NCBI RefSeq assembly: GCF_003434055.1
Contig: NZ_QVEX01000025.1
Span: forward strand, 323 to 55,044
Origin: Enterocloster aldenensis
Lineage (GTDB): Bacteria > Bacillota > Clostridia > Lachnospirales > Lachnospiraceae
Direction: 5' to 3'
DNA: 54,722 bases
In this document: in pieces, positions 7,498 to 15,807 of the stretch
Layout of the letters: every line of letters begins with the position of its first letter
Position numbering within the stretch: position 1 is the stretch's first letter
Program-made: the position numbers and the translations under genes
Notes under the pieces: model-generated
What the model saw: the letters and a program-made list of their open reading frames with translations, nothing else
The model's database searches: none
What the model was told of the DNA's origin: nothing

Positions 7498-7612
7498 TGG
7501 TCCGGGAAGCAATGACACCACAGGGATGTGTGAAGATAGCCCCTTTCCATATTCTTTTTGGTATGGTAAGATAGGAAGGTAAATCGAGATTATAGAGTGA
7601 CAGGATGAAAAT

Positions 7613-8560
7613 ATGAATTACATTGTATTAGACCTTGAATGGAACCAGAGCCCGGGCGGAAAGGAAGACTCCGTAGCGCATCTTCCCTTTGAGATTATTG
7701 AGATAGGTGCGGTGATGCTGGACAATCAGTTCCGGCCCGCAGGTGAATTCCATAAACTGATAAAGCCCCAGGTATATAAAAAGATGCATTTTAAGATATC
7801 AGAAGTAACACATATGGATATGAAGAAGTTATGCCAGGAGGGGCAGCCTTTTGGGGCAGTCATGGAGGAATTCCTGGACTGGTGCGGGGATGGGGATTTC
7901 CGTTTCTGCACATGGGGGTCCATGGATTTGACGGAATTGCAGAGGAACATGATATATCACGGCATGGAGATACCCTTTCCGCGTCCGCTTCTATATTATG
8001 ATATCCAGAAGCTGTACTGCCTCCAGTACGGGGACGGTAAGAATAAAGTGTCCCTGGACCAGGCTGTGCAGCTGCAGGGCATGGCAGAGGACCGGCCGTT
8101 CCACCGGGCGCTGGACGATGCTTTTTACACGGGAAAGATCCTATCCGTGCTGGATATGGAGAAGTACGGCGTATATGTGTCCGTGGACTATTATGGGCTG
8201 CCGGAGACAAAAGAAAACGAGTACAGGTTATATTTCCCGGAATACACAAAATTCGTATCCAGGGAATTCAGCTCCAGGGAAGACATCATGAAAGACAAGG
8301 ATATCACAGACATGGTGTGCCTGAAATGCAGGCGTATGCTCCGCAAGAAAATCCGCTGGTTCCCCTACGGCCAAAGATTCTACTTCTGCCTGGCCGTCTG
8401 CCCCGAACACGGATATGTCAAAGGAAAAATCCGCGTTAAAAAATCAGAAGACGACAGATACTATGTGGTCAAAACCACCAAAATGGCCGGGGAAGAGGAT
8501 GTGGAACTCCTCACACAGCGCAAGGAGGACGGCCGCAAACGCCGCAGCGCCAAGCACTGA
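7613..8560 (+). CDS. DEDD-family 3'-5' exonuclease domain protein
   Basis: A 315-residue protein with an RNase T/DnaQ-like exonuclease domain over about residues 1-185. Exo I is DLEW at residues 7-10 (Asp and Glu), Exo II lies around the WGSMDLTELQRN segment, and Exo III is HRALDDAFYTGK, giving the DEDDh set of metal ligands and the catalytic His. The C-terminal part has CLKCRR and, about 20 residues on, C-x3-C plus His, compatible with a small zinc ribbon that could bind nucleic acid. The tail is very basic. It likely trims RNA or DNA 3' ends; the substrate is unknown. It stands alone. Confidence 0.82.
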   Translation: MNYIVLDLEWNQSPGGKEDSVAHLPFEIIEIGAVMLDNQFRPAGEFHKLIKPQVYKKMHFKISEVTHMDMKKLCQEGQPFGAVMEEFLDWCGDGDFRFCTWGSMDLTELQRNMIYHGMEIPFPRPLLYYDIQKLYCLQYGDGKNKVSLDQAVQLQGMAEDRPFHRALDDAFYTGKILSVLDMEKYGVYVSVDYYGLPETKENEYRLYFPEYTKFVSREFSSREDIMKDKDITDMVCLKCRRMLRKKIRWFPYGQRFYFCLAVCPEHGYVKGKIRVKKSEDDRYYVVKTTKMAGEEDVELLTQRKEDGRKRRSAKH

Positions 8561-8599
8561 TTCCCCGCCCATCTCCCGTTCCTGTCTCCTGGAACAAGA

Positions 8600-8638
8600 C
8601 AAGGCAGAGGTTGCGTACCCACCGCAGACCCTGCCTTG
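8600..8638. terminator. Hairpin between convergent genes
   Basis: Arms CAAGGCAG (8600-8607) and CTGCCTTG (8631-8638) lie between the convergent exonuclease and response-regulator genes. There is no strong T run on either side, so efficient termination is uncertain. Confidence 0.4.
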
Positions 8639-8656
8639 ACAAACATCCATTTCCGT

Positions 8657-9346
8657 TCACTCTTCCCTCATCCTATATCCAACACCGATTTCCGTAAAAA
8701 TATACTTTGGTTCGGCCGGGTTTTCTTCCAGTTTCCTGCGTATATGCGCCATGTTCACCCGGAGTATCTGGTTATCGCTGTCTGCAAATGGCCCCCATAT
8801 CTTGGAGATGATTGTTTCATAGGTCAGCACCCTGCCTGCGTTGTGGGCCAGCAGGGATACCAGCTTGTATTCAATCTGCGTCAGATGCACGTCCTGGTCA
8901 TTTACCTTAACAAGACGGCGCTCAAAGTCAATGAGCAGGCCGCCTACTTCGTATTTGGAGTTTTCATTCGCAGCGCGCTGGCTGTGGCGGAGGGCCGTGC
9001 GGATGCGGGCCAGGAGTTCCGCGGTTCCAAATGGCTTGGTAAGGTAATCGTCAGCGCCCATATCCAGGGCAGCTACCTTGCTGCGTTCCATGGTCCTGGC
9101 GGAGATTACTATGATGGGCACGGAACTGTAGGTCCTTACCTCTTGTATGATTTCCAGTCCGTCCATGTCGGGAAGACCCAGGTCCAGCAGGACCACATCC
9201 GGTTTGTGGGTGTTGATCAGTTTCAGGCCGTCCGTACCCGTGTATGCACAGGTTACCTGGTAGTTCTGCGGGGTCAGGACTGTTTCTATAAAATTGCAGA
9301 TATTCTTTTCGTCCTCAATGATGATAATACTGGCTCTTGTGTTCAT
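8657..9346 (-). CDS. KdpE-like OmpR-family response regulator
   Basis: A 229-residue response regulator. The receiver domain (about 5-120) has the acidic pair in EDEKN, the phospho-acceptor Asp in LLDLGLPDMDG and the Lys in TKPFG. The C-terminal winged helix (about 130-227) has the OmpR/PhoB end seen in KdpE (YIFTEIGVGYRM). It starts three bases after the stop of the kinase gene, so the two are co-transcribed and coupled. KdpE classically activates kdpFABC under potassium limitation, but no kdp transporter genes are present here, so its regulon must lie elsewhere or its role differs. Confidence 0.88.
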   Translation of the reverse strand: MNTRASIIIIEDEKNICNFIETVLTPQNYQVTCAYTGTDGLKLINTHKPDVVLLDLGLPDMDGLEIIQEVRTYSSVPIIVISARTMERSKVAALDMGADDYLTKPFGTAELLARIRTALRHSQRAANENSKYEVGGLLIDFERRLVKVNDQDVHLTQIEYKLVSLLAHNAGRVLTYETIISKIWGPFADSDNQILRVNMAHIRRKLEENPAEPKYIFTEIGVGYRMREE

Positions 9347-9349
9347 AAG

Positions 9350-10459
9350 CTAATATTCCCTCCAATCTGGTAAGGTAAAAGTAAATAGGGCGCCCTTGTC
9401 GTAATTGCTGGCCTCTATGTGGCCGCCGTGGGCGTTTATGATGGTTTTACAAAGCGTAAGGCCGATTCCCATCCCTTTGTGGCTGTCGCCGGTCTGGTTG
9501 TCGGAGACCCCGCCTCCGTCAAACAGCGTGCCTAACAGTTCCGGCCGGATGCCGTTGCCCTGGTCACGGATGGCGATGGATACATACGGACCGTCCACCG
9601 ATGCCTGCAGGTCAATGGGGCCATGGCTTCCGGAGTGGAAATATGCATTTTCCAGAAGGTTGTTGATGACCTGCTCAATCAGGGTAGCGTCCATGGGGAC
9701 CATGATAAAGCTTTCCGGTATGCAGACCTGGACCTGGACCTCCGGAAACCGTTTCCGGAACCGCCCCACGGCTGAAGAAATGACTTCCTCCAGGGATTCT
9801 TCTGTCTTTATCACAGTGGCCACGCCGCGCTCATCCTGGATCCTGGTAACGGACAGCAGGTTTTCCACCATGGTGAGCAGCCACTGGGCATCTTCTTCAA
9901 TGTTCTGCACCAGCTTTCGCTTTTCCTCCCTGGTCATGGATCCCTCCTGGTTCAGATAGGTGGAACTGGAACCGATGATTGTGGTAAGGGGGGTGCGCAG
10001 ATCGTGGGACATGGCGCGCATAAGGTTGGCCTTCATGGTTTCCTTTTCCGCGTCCAGCAGCATGCGGTCCTTTTCCTGCAGCTGTACGTTCTGCTTGGTA
10101 ATCATGATGCATATACTGCTGGCAAGGCAGGAAATCAGCATCATGCCCACAAATGTGATCGGATATCCTGACATGGTAAAATTCAGGGTCATGTACGGAT
10201 AAGTAAATGCAAAGTTCACCCAGAAGACTCCGAACAGCGAGGCAAGTATGCCGGCTCCGTAACAGCTTGTGGCGCGGGCAATCAGAATGATGGCCAAGGT
10301 GTAGATAATGGAGATATTGGTCACGTTCGTGCTGAAATAAAAAAATACGGTAGAGACTAAAGTGGCTGCAGCCATATACTCTATGGTGATAGGAAGATTC
10401 CTAACCAGATTCATGACAGCAGCCTTCAGGTCACTTTTTTCCTTATGGAAGATTTTCAT
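9350..10459 (-). CDS. Sensor histidine kinase, KdpD C-terminal type
   Basis: A 369-residue membrane kinase. The N-terminal half has four transmembrane segments within about residues 25-125, matching the DUF4118 module of KdpD. HisKA follows with the phospho-accepting His in MSHDLRTPL, then an ATPase domain with the N box (EQVINNLLENA), G1 (IRDQGNGI) and G2 (GMGIGLTLC). Full KdpD is near 900 residues; the N-terminal KdpD nucleotide/c-di-AMP region and Usp domain are missing, so this is a short form. The start at 10459 follows GGGGAG. It is first in a two-gene operon with the response regulator. Confidence 0.88.
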   Translation of the reverse strand: MKIFHKEKSDLKAAVMNLVRNLPITIEYMAAATLVSTVFFYFSTNVTNISIIYTLAIILIARATSCYGAGILASLFGVFWVNFAFTYPYMTLNFTMSGYPITFVGMMLISCLASSICIMITKQNVQLQEKDRMLLDAEKETMKANLMRAMSHDLRTPLTTIIGSSSTYLNQEGSMTREEKRKLVQNIEEDAQWLLTMVENLLSVTRIQDERGVATVIKTEESLEEVISSAVGRFRKRFPEVQVQVCIPESFIMVPMDATLIEQVINNLLENAYFHSGSHGPIDLQASVDGPYVSIAIRDQGNGIRPELLGTLFDGGGVSDNQTGDSHKGMGIGLTLCKTIINAHGGHIEASNYDKGALFTFTLPDWREY

Positions 10460-10514
10460 TGCACACTCCCCTGCAGACTGCGGTTCCTTAATTAAAGTAG
10501 GTGTTACAGATAAA

Positions 10515-10564
10515 TCCTACATCATAACCTCCTACATTATAACCGATGGGTATGGCAAGTTCAA
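10515..10564 (-). promoter_or_regulatory. Promoter and direct repeats upstream of the kinase operon
   Basis: On the minus strand TTGAAC (10564-10559) and TATAAT (10541-10536) are 17 bp apart; the -35 overlaps the stop codon of the carboxypeptidase gene. Two 13-base direct repeats differing at one position (10530-10542 and 10515-10527) cover the -10 and start region with a 15-base period. They could be an operator for the operon's own regulator. Confidence 0.6.
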
Positions 10565-12138
10565 CGGAAAATGGATTTTTTACGCCGGCTTCTTCTGGTC
10601 CTGCGTGCGGACGGGGACGAGACCCTGCGCTTAGCCAGAAGCCGGTCAAACTCTGAGGAGGAATAGCCAATGTCCTCCAGCCGCTCCAGCCTGCGCTGCC
10701 GCCTTAACAGAAGGTCGGCCTCTTCCTTGCGTTTTACATGTATCTTCACGGCAGCCACGATTGCGATGATGATGCACAGGGAAAAGACGATTCCCAGTAT
10801 GGCCAGCGTGTTTGCGGGTATACGTATGCTGGAGGCAGCGCCCTCCTTGGTGGTGATGTCCTGACGCGTGGGCGCTGCAGGGGTCTGGTCCCGGGAGGCC
10901 GGATGGTCCGCCGGAGAGGGGGCGCCGGCCCCGTCCTGGGAGTGCGGCGCGCCGGTGCCCTCCGGGACAGGTCCGCCCATCCCTTCTTCGTGCGCCGGTG
11001 CGGCGGGAAGGGAAGCAGACCCCATCCCGGCAGAACACAGGTATACGAAACCAACAGGGCGTTCATTGTAAGTATAACGGATACAGGCCACTGCGTCCAA
11101 AGGACTCTGGCCGTCCAGGTCATAGGTGAGCATGGACTGCACGTCCGCAAAATCCCCTGCCTTGGGAATCACCACCCGTCCGTTTTTGTCAAGTTCCAGG
11201 GAAATGCTGTCCCGGGCCGTCATGCCGGCAATGGTCATGTCATTTTCCACGGATCTGTACCGGGTCTCGTAGTCCACTGCCTTTAAAGACTGGAAATTAC
11301 GGAAACCAAAATCAAACATGGCCTTTGTATCTGAATAATGGGACTGGTGCCCGTTAAGGACCACCGCAATCAGCGTCATCCCGTCTCTTTTGGCGCAGGT
11401 AACAAGGGTGTTGCCTGCCAGGGACGTATAACCTGTCTTGCCTGCAAAGGCACCCGGATAGTAGACGGATTCATTCTTGTTAAGCATCTTGTGGTGGTTG
11501 GCCACGTATCCGCCTTCCGGCGTCCGCTTGGTGGGGGCCAGCTTATAGCTGCGGGTGCCGTTGATGGCCAGGAATTCCGGGTTCTTGATGGCCTCCCTGG
11601 CAATCAGCGCCATGTCGTGGGCCGTGGTATAATGGTTTTCATCATTCAGGCCGCTGGGGTTGGCGAAATGGCTTCCGGTACAGCCAAGGCTTGCAGCCTT
11701 TTCATTCATGAGCTTTGCAAACTCCTCCCTGGAGCCGCTTACATGGCAGGCCAGGGCATTGGCGCTTTCATTGGCAGAAGCCAGCATAAGGGCATAGAGA
11801 CAGTCCCGGACCGTCAGTACGTCGCCTTCGTCAATGCCTGCGCTGCTGCTGCCGGCTTCTACGTTATAGACATCATCGTGGGAAAAAGACACCATTTCAT
11901 CCAGATCGCAGTGTTCCAGCACAATCAAAGCAGTCAGTATCTTAGTGATACTGGCCGGATAATACGGCTGGTCCATATTCTTTCCGTATAGTACGGTTCC
12001 CGTGTCCGCGTCCATGACAATACCGCCGTCCGCCTGTATGGAAACATCAGAGGGCCACTCCGGTGCAGCCAGCGCACTTATGGTAAAAACACCCATGGAC
12101 AGGCAGAGACAGAGGAACAATGAGAAAAATCGCTTCAT
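10561..12138 (-). CDS. D-alanyl-D-alanine carboxypeptidase (peptidase S11, DacF/PBP5-like)
   Basis: A 525-residue low-molecular-weight penicillin-binding protein that trims the terminal D-Ala of peptidoglycan stem peptides outside the membrane. A signal peptide spans about residues 1-25 (basic start, hydrophobic core, ALA-A). The catalytic motifs are SITK near 63-66, SANESAN around 120, and KTG in AGKTGYTS near 220. A C-terminal beta domain, a low-complexity Pro/Ala/Gly-rich stretch and a transmembrane anchor (TLAILGIVFSLCIIIAIV) follow, then a long Arg/Lys-rich cytoplasmic tail. An anchor of this kind replaces the usual amphipathic helix. The ATG at 12138 has GGAG upstream and fits the promoter better than 12156. 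Confidence 0.9.
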   Translation of the reverse strand: MKRFFSLFLCLCLSMGVFTISALAAPEWPSDVSIQADGGIVMDADTGTVLYGKNMDQPYYPASITKILTALIVLEHCDLDEMVSFSHDDVYNVEAGSSSAGIDEGDVLTVRDCLYALMLASANESANALACHVSGSREEFAKLMNEKAASLGCTGSHFANPSGLNDENHYTTAHDMALIAREAIKNPEFLAINGTRSYKLAPTKRTPEGGYVANHHKMLNKNESVYYPGAFAGKTGYTSLAGNTLVTCAKRDGMTLIAVVLNGHQSHYSDTKAMFDFGFRNFQSLKAVDYETRYRSVENDMTIAGMTARDSISLELDKNGRVVIPKAGDFADVQSMLTYDLDGQSPLDAVACIRYTYNERPVGFVYLCSAGMGSASLPAAPAHEEGMGGPVPEGTGAPHSQDGAGAPSPADHPASRDQTPAAPTRQDITTKEGAASSIRIPANTLAILGIVFSLCIIIAIVAAVKIHVKRKEEADLLLRRQRRLERLEDIGYSSSEFDRLLAKRRVSSPSARRTRRSRRKKSIFR

Positions 12139-12174
12139 CCAACAATCTCCAATCATATAAATAGCCTATTGTAC

Positions 12175-12203
12175 AGTATAAAAGATTTCTGTATTTAAGT
12201 AAA
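12175..12203 (-). promoter_or_regulatory. Promoter of the carboxypeptidase gene
   Basis: On the minus strand TTTACT (12203-12198) and TATACT (12180-12175) are 17 bp apart. A transcript start near 12168 leaves a leader of about 30 bases before the ATG at 12138. Confidence 0.65.
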
Positions 12204-12216
12204 GGCTGGATGGGGA

Positions 12217-12912
12217 TTAAGCGGCATTTTTATGGTTTTTTATGGTAAGGAACAGGCATATGCCGAAGAGAATCAGGGACAATGAGCCAAAGAGATAGGC
12301 GATACGGGCAGCGGTGTCCATGAAAAATCCTTCCGGTACAATATTGATGAGCATGTCCGTGGACGGGTCAAGGATCCATAGGTCATTGGTAAAGAAGATA
12401 TGGTGGAACATGATGAAATACCTGGAAAAGTCCGTGGATATCATAAGTCCCAGCGCTGTTACAAGACCAAAGAACAGACCTGTGCCCAGGCAGAGGGAGG
12501 ATGGCAGGACTTTCCTCATCCGGGCTTTTGTGGCTGCCATGAACGCCAGCAACAGGACCGTGAGCACAAGACAGACCGTGCGGATGGACATGGCCTTCAG
12601 GAAAAGCACCTGTACGTCTTCCATATGGGCAATTTCCCGCTCATTGAAGAATTCCCGCTCCTGTCCTCCCATGGTGGTTTTTACATGCAGGTCCTCCCGG
12701 TCCCCGCGCAGGTAATCCATCATCTCATCCGTTACATGGAGAAGGTCGTCCATGGTCATGGACGGAAGGCTGTCCAGCACATTGTATTTGGTGTATTCTT
12801 TTTCAAAATATCCGGGTGTCCAGTAAACCACTGCTTCCACGGAAGTGATGAACAGGACAATCATGATGCAGAATGCGGCCGCAATTCCGGCCAGTCTGTG
12901 TAAATATTTCAT
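12217..12912 (-). CDS. DUF1461/TIGR01906 family integral membrane protein
   Basis: A 231-residue membrane protein with hydrophobic segments at about 8-28, 108-128, 140-160 and 203-224, and an extracytoplasmic loop of about 75 residues after the first. The layout and the loop (YWTPGYFEKEYTKYNVLDSL and an FNEREIAHMEDV segment) match the TIGR01906/DUF1461 family, common in Lachnospiraceae, whose function is not known. The start at 12912 has AGGAGG. It lies upstream of the carboxypeptidase gene on the same strand, but that gene has its own promoter. Confidence 0.75.
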   Translation of the reverse strand: MKYLHRLAGIAAAFCIMIVLFITSVEAVVYWTPGYFEKEYTKYNVLDSLPSMTMDDLLHVTDEMMDYLRGDREDLHVKTTMGGQEREFFNEREIAHMEDVQVLFLKAMSIRTVCLVLTVLLLAFMAATKARMRKVLPSSLCLGTGLFFGLVTALGLMISTDFSRYFIMFHHIFFTNDLWILDPSTDMLINIVPEGFFMDTAARIAYLFGSLSLILFGICLFLTIKNHKNAA

Positions 12913-12982
12913 AAGGCCTCCTAATTATAATAAAGTCTGTTTAAAAAATTTGTCTGTAACAGGAAAAAATGTACGTAACAAA

Positions 12983-13028
12983 GAAAAGCCCGACCCCGCA
13001 GCTTCATGTATCTGCAAAGTCAGACCTT
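12983..13028 (-). terminator. Terminator hairpin after the first tRNA-Lys
   Basis: On the minus strand, arms GTCTGACTTTGCAG and CTGCGGGGTCGGGC pair over 14 positions with several G-U pairs, and CTTTT follows. A near copy follows the second tRNA-Lys. Confidence 0.65.
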
Positions 13029-13032
13029 TTAG

Positions 13033-13105
13033 TGCGCCTTCAGGGACTCGAACCCTGGACAAATAGATTAAGAGTCTACTGCTCTACCAACTGAGCTAAA
13101 GGCGC
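13033..13105 (-). tRNA. tRNA-Lys (CTT), copy 1
   Basis: Read on the minus strand, acceptor GCGCCTT (13105-13099) pairs with AAGGCGC (13040-13034), and the discriminator is A. The anticodon loop CTCTTAA gives CTT, decoding AAG. D and T arms are standard. CCA is not encoded. The mature sequence is the same as copy 2, about 170 bases away. Confidence 0.93.
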
Positions 13106-13224
13106 ATACGTTTATTTTGTTTCTTTAAGTGACACGTCCACTATTATATATCCATGCAAGGAAAATGTCAAGAATATTTTAAGAAAAAATTTATTTTTCA
13201 GTTCTTTTTTCAGTCCTGTGCCAC

Positions 13225-13272
13225 AAAAAAGTCCGACCCCGCAGCTTCCAGTATCTGCAAAATCAGACCTTT
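13225..13272 (-). terminator. Terminator hairpin after the second tRNA-Lys
   Basis: Almost the same hairpin as after copy 1 (GGTCTGATTTTGCAG pairing with CTGCGGGGTCGGAC), followed by TTTTTT on the minus strand. The tRNA and its terminator were duplicated together. Confidence 0.65.
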
Positions 13273-13276
13273 AAAA

Positions 13277-13349
13277 TGCGCCTTCAGGGACTCGAACCCT
13301 GGACAAATAGATTAAGAGTCTACTGCTCTACCAACTGAGCTAAAGGCGC
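13277..13349 (-). tRNA. tRNA-Lys (CTT), copy 2
   Basis: Same cloverleaf as copy 1: acceptor arms 13349-13343 and 13284-13278, discriminator A at 13277, anticodon CTT. It is the upstream member of the tandem pair; the flanking DNA differs from copy 1 apart from the terminator. Confidence 0.93.
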
Positions 13350-13439
13350 ATGCCCGTGTTTTCATTCAACCCTTGCGGGTGACACGAACGACATTATATC
13401 TCTTTGAAAGTTAAATGTCAACCATTTTCGTCAAAAAAA

Positions 13440-13592
13440 TTATTTTTCTTTTTTCTTTGCTTTGGAACCAGGGCCGATGATCTTATTTACTTCCTTAAAG
13501 GAACGGCTCAGGCGGAGCGCCTGTTTGTTTAAATCTGTTTTGTCACTGGTTGCCTGCAACAGTTTTTTGGTGATTCCTGGGGGTAATGCCAT
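13440..13592 (-). CDS. Small Lys-rich protein, 50 residues, unknown function
   Basis: A short frame on the minus strand with ATG at 13592 and a strong SD, GGAGG, eight bases before it. The product begins MALPPGITKKLLQATSD, is predicted helical in the middle (LNKQALRLSRSFKEVNKII) and ends in a basic tail (KAKKKEK). It has no signal peptide or membrane segment. The ribosome site, start, compact helical pattern and following A/T-rich stretch favour a real gene. It lies downstream of trmB on the same strand with a 136-base gap. I recognise no family; a nucleic-acid or ribosome-associated role is a guess from charge alone. Confidence 0.6.
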   Translation of the reverse strand: MALPPGITKKLLQATSDKTDLNKQALRLSRSFKEVNKIIGPGSKAKKKEK

Positions 13593-13701
13593 ATTAACCG
13601 CCTCCGGTAGTAGGTTCTGTTATGAACAGTATATGACGCGCCCTCCCGGTTTGTGCAGACTCCCCGTGGCAGTGCCTGCCCGGACACCTGTTCCGCTCCT
13701 G

Positions 13702-13739
13702 GACACGTATTTCTTCCCCGGACGTGTCTTAGGTCCGGG
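13702..13739 (-). terminator. Alternative hairpins overlapping the trmB stop
   Basis: CCCGGAC (13717-13723) pairs with GTCCGGG (13733-13739) around the trmB stop codon, and ACGTGTC (13722-13728) can instead pair with GACACGT (13702-13708). The two structures exclude each other. No T run follows, so this is a weak terminator or RNA end-processing site. Confidence 0.4.
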
Positions 13740-14373
13740 ACTTTGAGGCAACCAGCCTGCAGATGGGTTTTCCCTCCCCTGCGAATTTCATTTCGTATTC
13801 AGTCATCACGTTGCCTTCGTCCATGGGACTGTTATGAAGGTCAAATGTATGGGACAGGATGGTCCAGCCCGAGGCTGGGATGGATTCCAGGGAATATTCA
13901 AACAATTCACGGTTGTCCGTCTTGAATTCCACGGTGCCTCCGGGGGCCAGGATCTTGCCGTACACGCCCATGAAGGCGGGGGAAGTCAGCCTGCGCTTGG
14001 CATGACGGTCCTTTGGCCAGGGGTCTGAGAAGTTCAGGTAGATGCGGCTGACCTCACAGGGGGCAAAGATATCGGGCAGGGTTTTGGCATCAATGCACAT
14101 GAACAGGATATTGTCAAGGTCCAGCTGCGAACGTTTTTCCAAGCCTCTTAAAAGCACGCTGGAATAACGTTCTATGCCTATATAATTGATATCAGGGTGG
14201 GTCTGGGCCAGTTCCATGATGAAACGTCCCTTCCCCATCCCCACCTCTATTTCAATCGGATTGCTGTTGCAGAAGACCTGGTCCCAATTCCCACGTCTTG
14301 TCTCCGGCTCCTGGATTACATAGGGGCTGGATGCAATGGACTCTTCTGCACCGCGGATATGGCGTAATCGCAT
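13729..14373 (-). CDS. trmB: tRNA (guanine-N7-)-methyltransferase TrmB
   Basis: A 214-residue SAM-dependent methyltransferase that makes m7G46 in the variable loop of tRNAs. The SAM-binding motif EIEVGMGKGRFIMELA lies near residues 40-56, the acidic residue after the next strand in GIERY, and the family's catalytic motif LNFSDPWPKDRHAKRRL near 114-130 is intact. Length is typical. The start at 14373 has AAAGGAAA. It is transcribed towards the small Lys-rich gene and may share its transcript. Confidence is high from the PWPK motif alone. Confidence 0.95.
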   Translation of the reverse strand: MRLRHIRGAEESIASSPYVIQEPETRRGNWDQVFCNSNPIEIEVGMGKGRFIMELAQTHPDINYIGIERYSSVLLRGLEKRSQLDLDNILFMCIDAKTLPDIFAPCEVSRIYLNFSDPWPKDRHAKRRLTSPAFMGVYGKILAPGGTVEFKTDNRELFEYSLESIPASGWTILSHTFDLHNSPMDEGNVMTEYEMKFAGEGKPICRLVASKSRT

Positions 14374-14571
14374 ATTATTTTTCCTTTCTTTCTGAACAGT
14401 ACCATTATTGAGTAACCGCAGGCCTTATTTTATCATCGGAAGTGCCTATTTGCAACAAAATTTACTTTTTTCTTATTTTTCTGATTTTTTATAATTAATA
14501 GTGCAAAATTGCCAAAAATCGATTATACTATACATAATAGGCGGATATCTGCGATACTAAGGAGGAAGGCT

Positions 14572-15570
14572 ATGTCGAATATGGAGCGGACGACCAGCTG
14601 GCAGCAGATTCAACTGGGCGTGAAAGAGGCAGAGCGTTTAATTGTACGAAAAGAATATAATCTTGTGATGGTTAAGGCAAGACAGGTCCTGGAATATATG
14701 GTGCGGTGCATGGCGGAACGTGCATGCGTGGTGGAAGGGGACCTGTCGGATACCATTGACCAGCTTTATGAAGGGCAGTGGATTAACAAGGCAACCAAGG
14801 ATAATTACCATACCATCCGCATCCTGGGCAACAAGGCGGTCCATGAAGGGGACGATGCTGCCTATGATGCCAATCAGGCATACCAGCTGCTGACCCAGGA
14901 AGTTTATGTGTTTGCCAATGAGTTTGCAGGAGGGCGGTCATCCAGGCCGTCTCAGGCATCCAGGGGAGGTGCTTCCCGCCAGCCGGCCAGGACAGCCGGT
15001 TCCGGCGGCCGGCCAGGTTCCGGTCCAAGAGGGGGCCGGGGCACAAGGAGCCAGGGACGTCCGTCCGGTTCAGGAGGTTCACGCCAGGGAGCGCCCAGGA
15101 AGAAAAAACGCAGACGGGTATCCCCTGTATATTATGTCTGGAGACTCCTGATTCCCGTGCTTGCGGTTGTGCTGCTGATAGTTGTCATACAGACCTTGGG
15201 CGGCAAGGGCGGCAAGGACAAGGATAAGACCACCACGGCACCCACCGTTACCACGGCTGCCACTGAACCCGCACCCACACCGCCGCCGGAACCGGAGACA
15301 GAGCCGGAGACAGAACCGCCGGCAGTGGTTTACCGGATTAAGGGCAACAGCGTGAATGTCCGCAAGGAACCGTCCACGGACAGCCGCATCCTGGTACAGC
15401 TTTCCAACGGCTATGAGGTTGACTATGTGAAGCGGTACAGCAATGACTGGGATGTGATAAATTACGAGGGGCAGGAAGCCTATGTGTCCAGCCGGTTCCT
15501 GGAAAAGGTTGAGCCGGTTCCCGAGACAGAGGTCGTACCCACCGGGGGCGATGGGGCAGAAGGGCAGTAG
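14572..15570 (+). CDS. Membrane protein with DUF4145-like and SH3b domains
   Basis: A 332-residue protein from the ATG at 14572 (AAGGAGG at 14559-14565). Residues about 1-115 form a helical domain resembling DUF4145 (KEYNLVMVKARQVLEYMVR, then NKAVHEGDDA). A Gly/Ser/Arg/Pro-rich stretch (about 118-180) follows, then basic residues and one transmembrane helix (IPVLAVVLLIVVIQTL, near 200), a Thr/Pro/Glu-rich outer linker, and a bacterial SH3 domain at about 245-315 (VNVRKEPSTDSRIL, then GQEAYVSSRFL). The topology is inside-out: cytoplasmic helical domain, outside SH3b that could contact the cell wall. Function unknown. It is a single gene between trmB (divergent) and the V-ATPase operon. Confidence 0.75.
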   Translation: MSNMERTTSWQQIQLGVKEAERLIVRKEYNLVMVKARQVLEYMVRCMAERACVVEGDLSDTIDQLYEGQWINKATKDNYHTIRILGNKAVHEGDDAAYDANQAYQLLTQEVYVFANEFAGGRSSRPSQASRGGASRQPARTAGSGGRPGSGPRGGRGTRSQGRPSGSGGSRQGAPRKKKRRRVSPVYYVWRLLIPVLAVVLLIVVIQTLGGKGGKDKDKTTTAPTVTTAATEPAPTPPPEPETEPETEPPAVVYRIKGNSVNVRKEPSTDSRILVQLSNGYEVDYVKRYSNDWDVINYEGQEAYVSSRFLEKVEPVPETEVVPTGGDGAEGQ

Positions 15571-15660
15571 GGGCTGGAGTGCGCAGGAAGCAGCCACGGA
15601 ATCCAGATAATGGAATTTGTAAAAGATGTATAGAAAATTTTGGAATATATGTTGGTAAAA

Positions 15661-15693
15661 AGAGGAAGGAGAGAAAATATCCTTCCTCTTTTT
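15661..15693 (+). terminator. Terminator after the SH3-domain gene
   Basis: Arms AGAGGAAGGA (15661-15670) and TCCTTCCTCT (15680-15689) with a 9-base loop, followed by TTTT. It separates the upstream gene from the V-ATPase operon. Confidence 0.85.
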
Positions 15694-15807
15694 GGCATTT
15701 TGCCATAAGGGAATTGTTAAAAGTTTATTCCAATTCTAAAAAACCTCTGGTTTTTTTCGAAAAAAGTAGTATCATGAAATGATATGAATTTATAAAGGAG
15801 GAGCTCT

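Noticed and set aside
13462..13746. Plus-strand frame of 94 codons
   Set aside because: It lies antisense to the small Lys-rich gene and the trmB 3' end, has no SD and has a low-quality composition.
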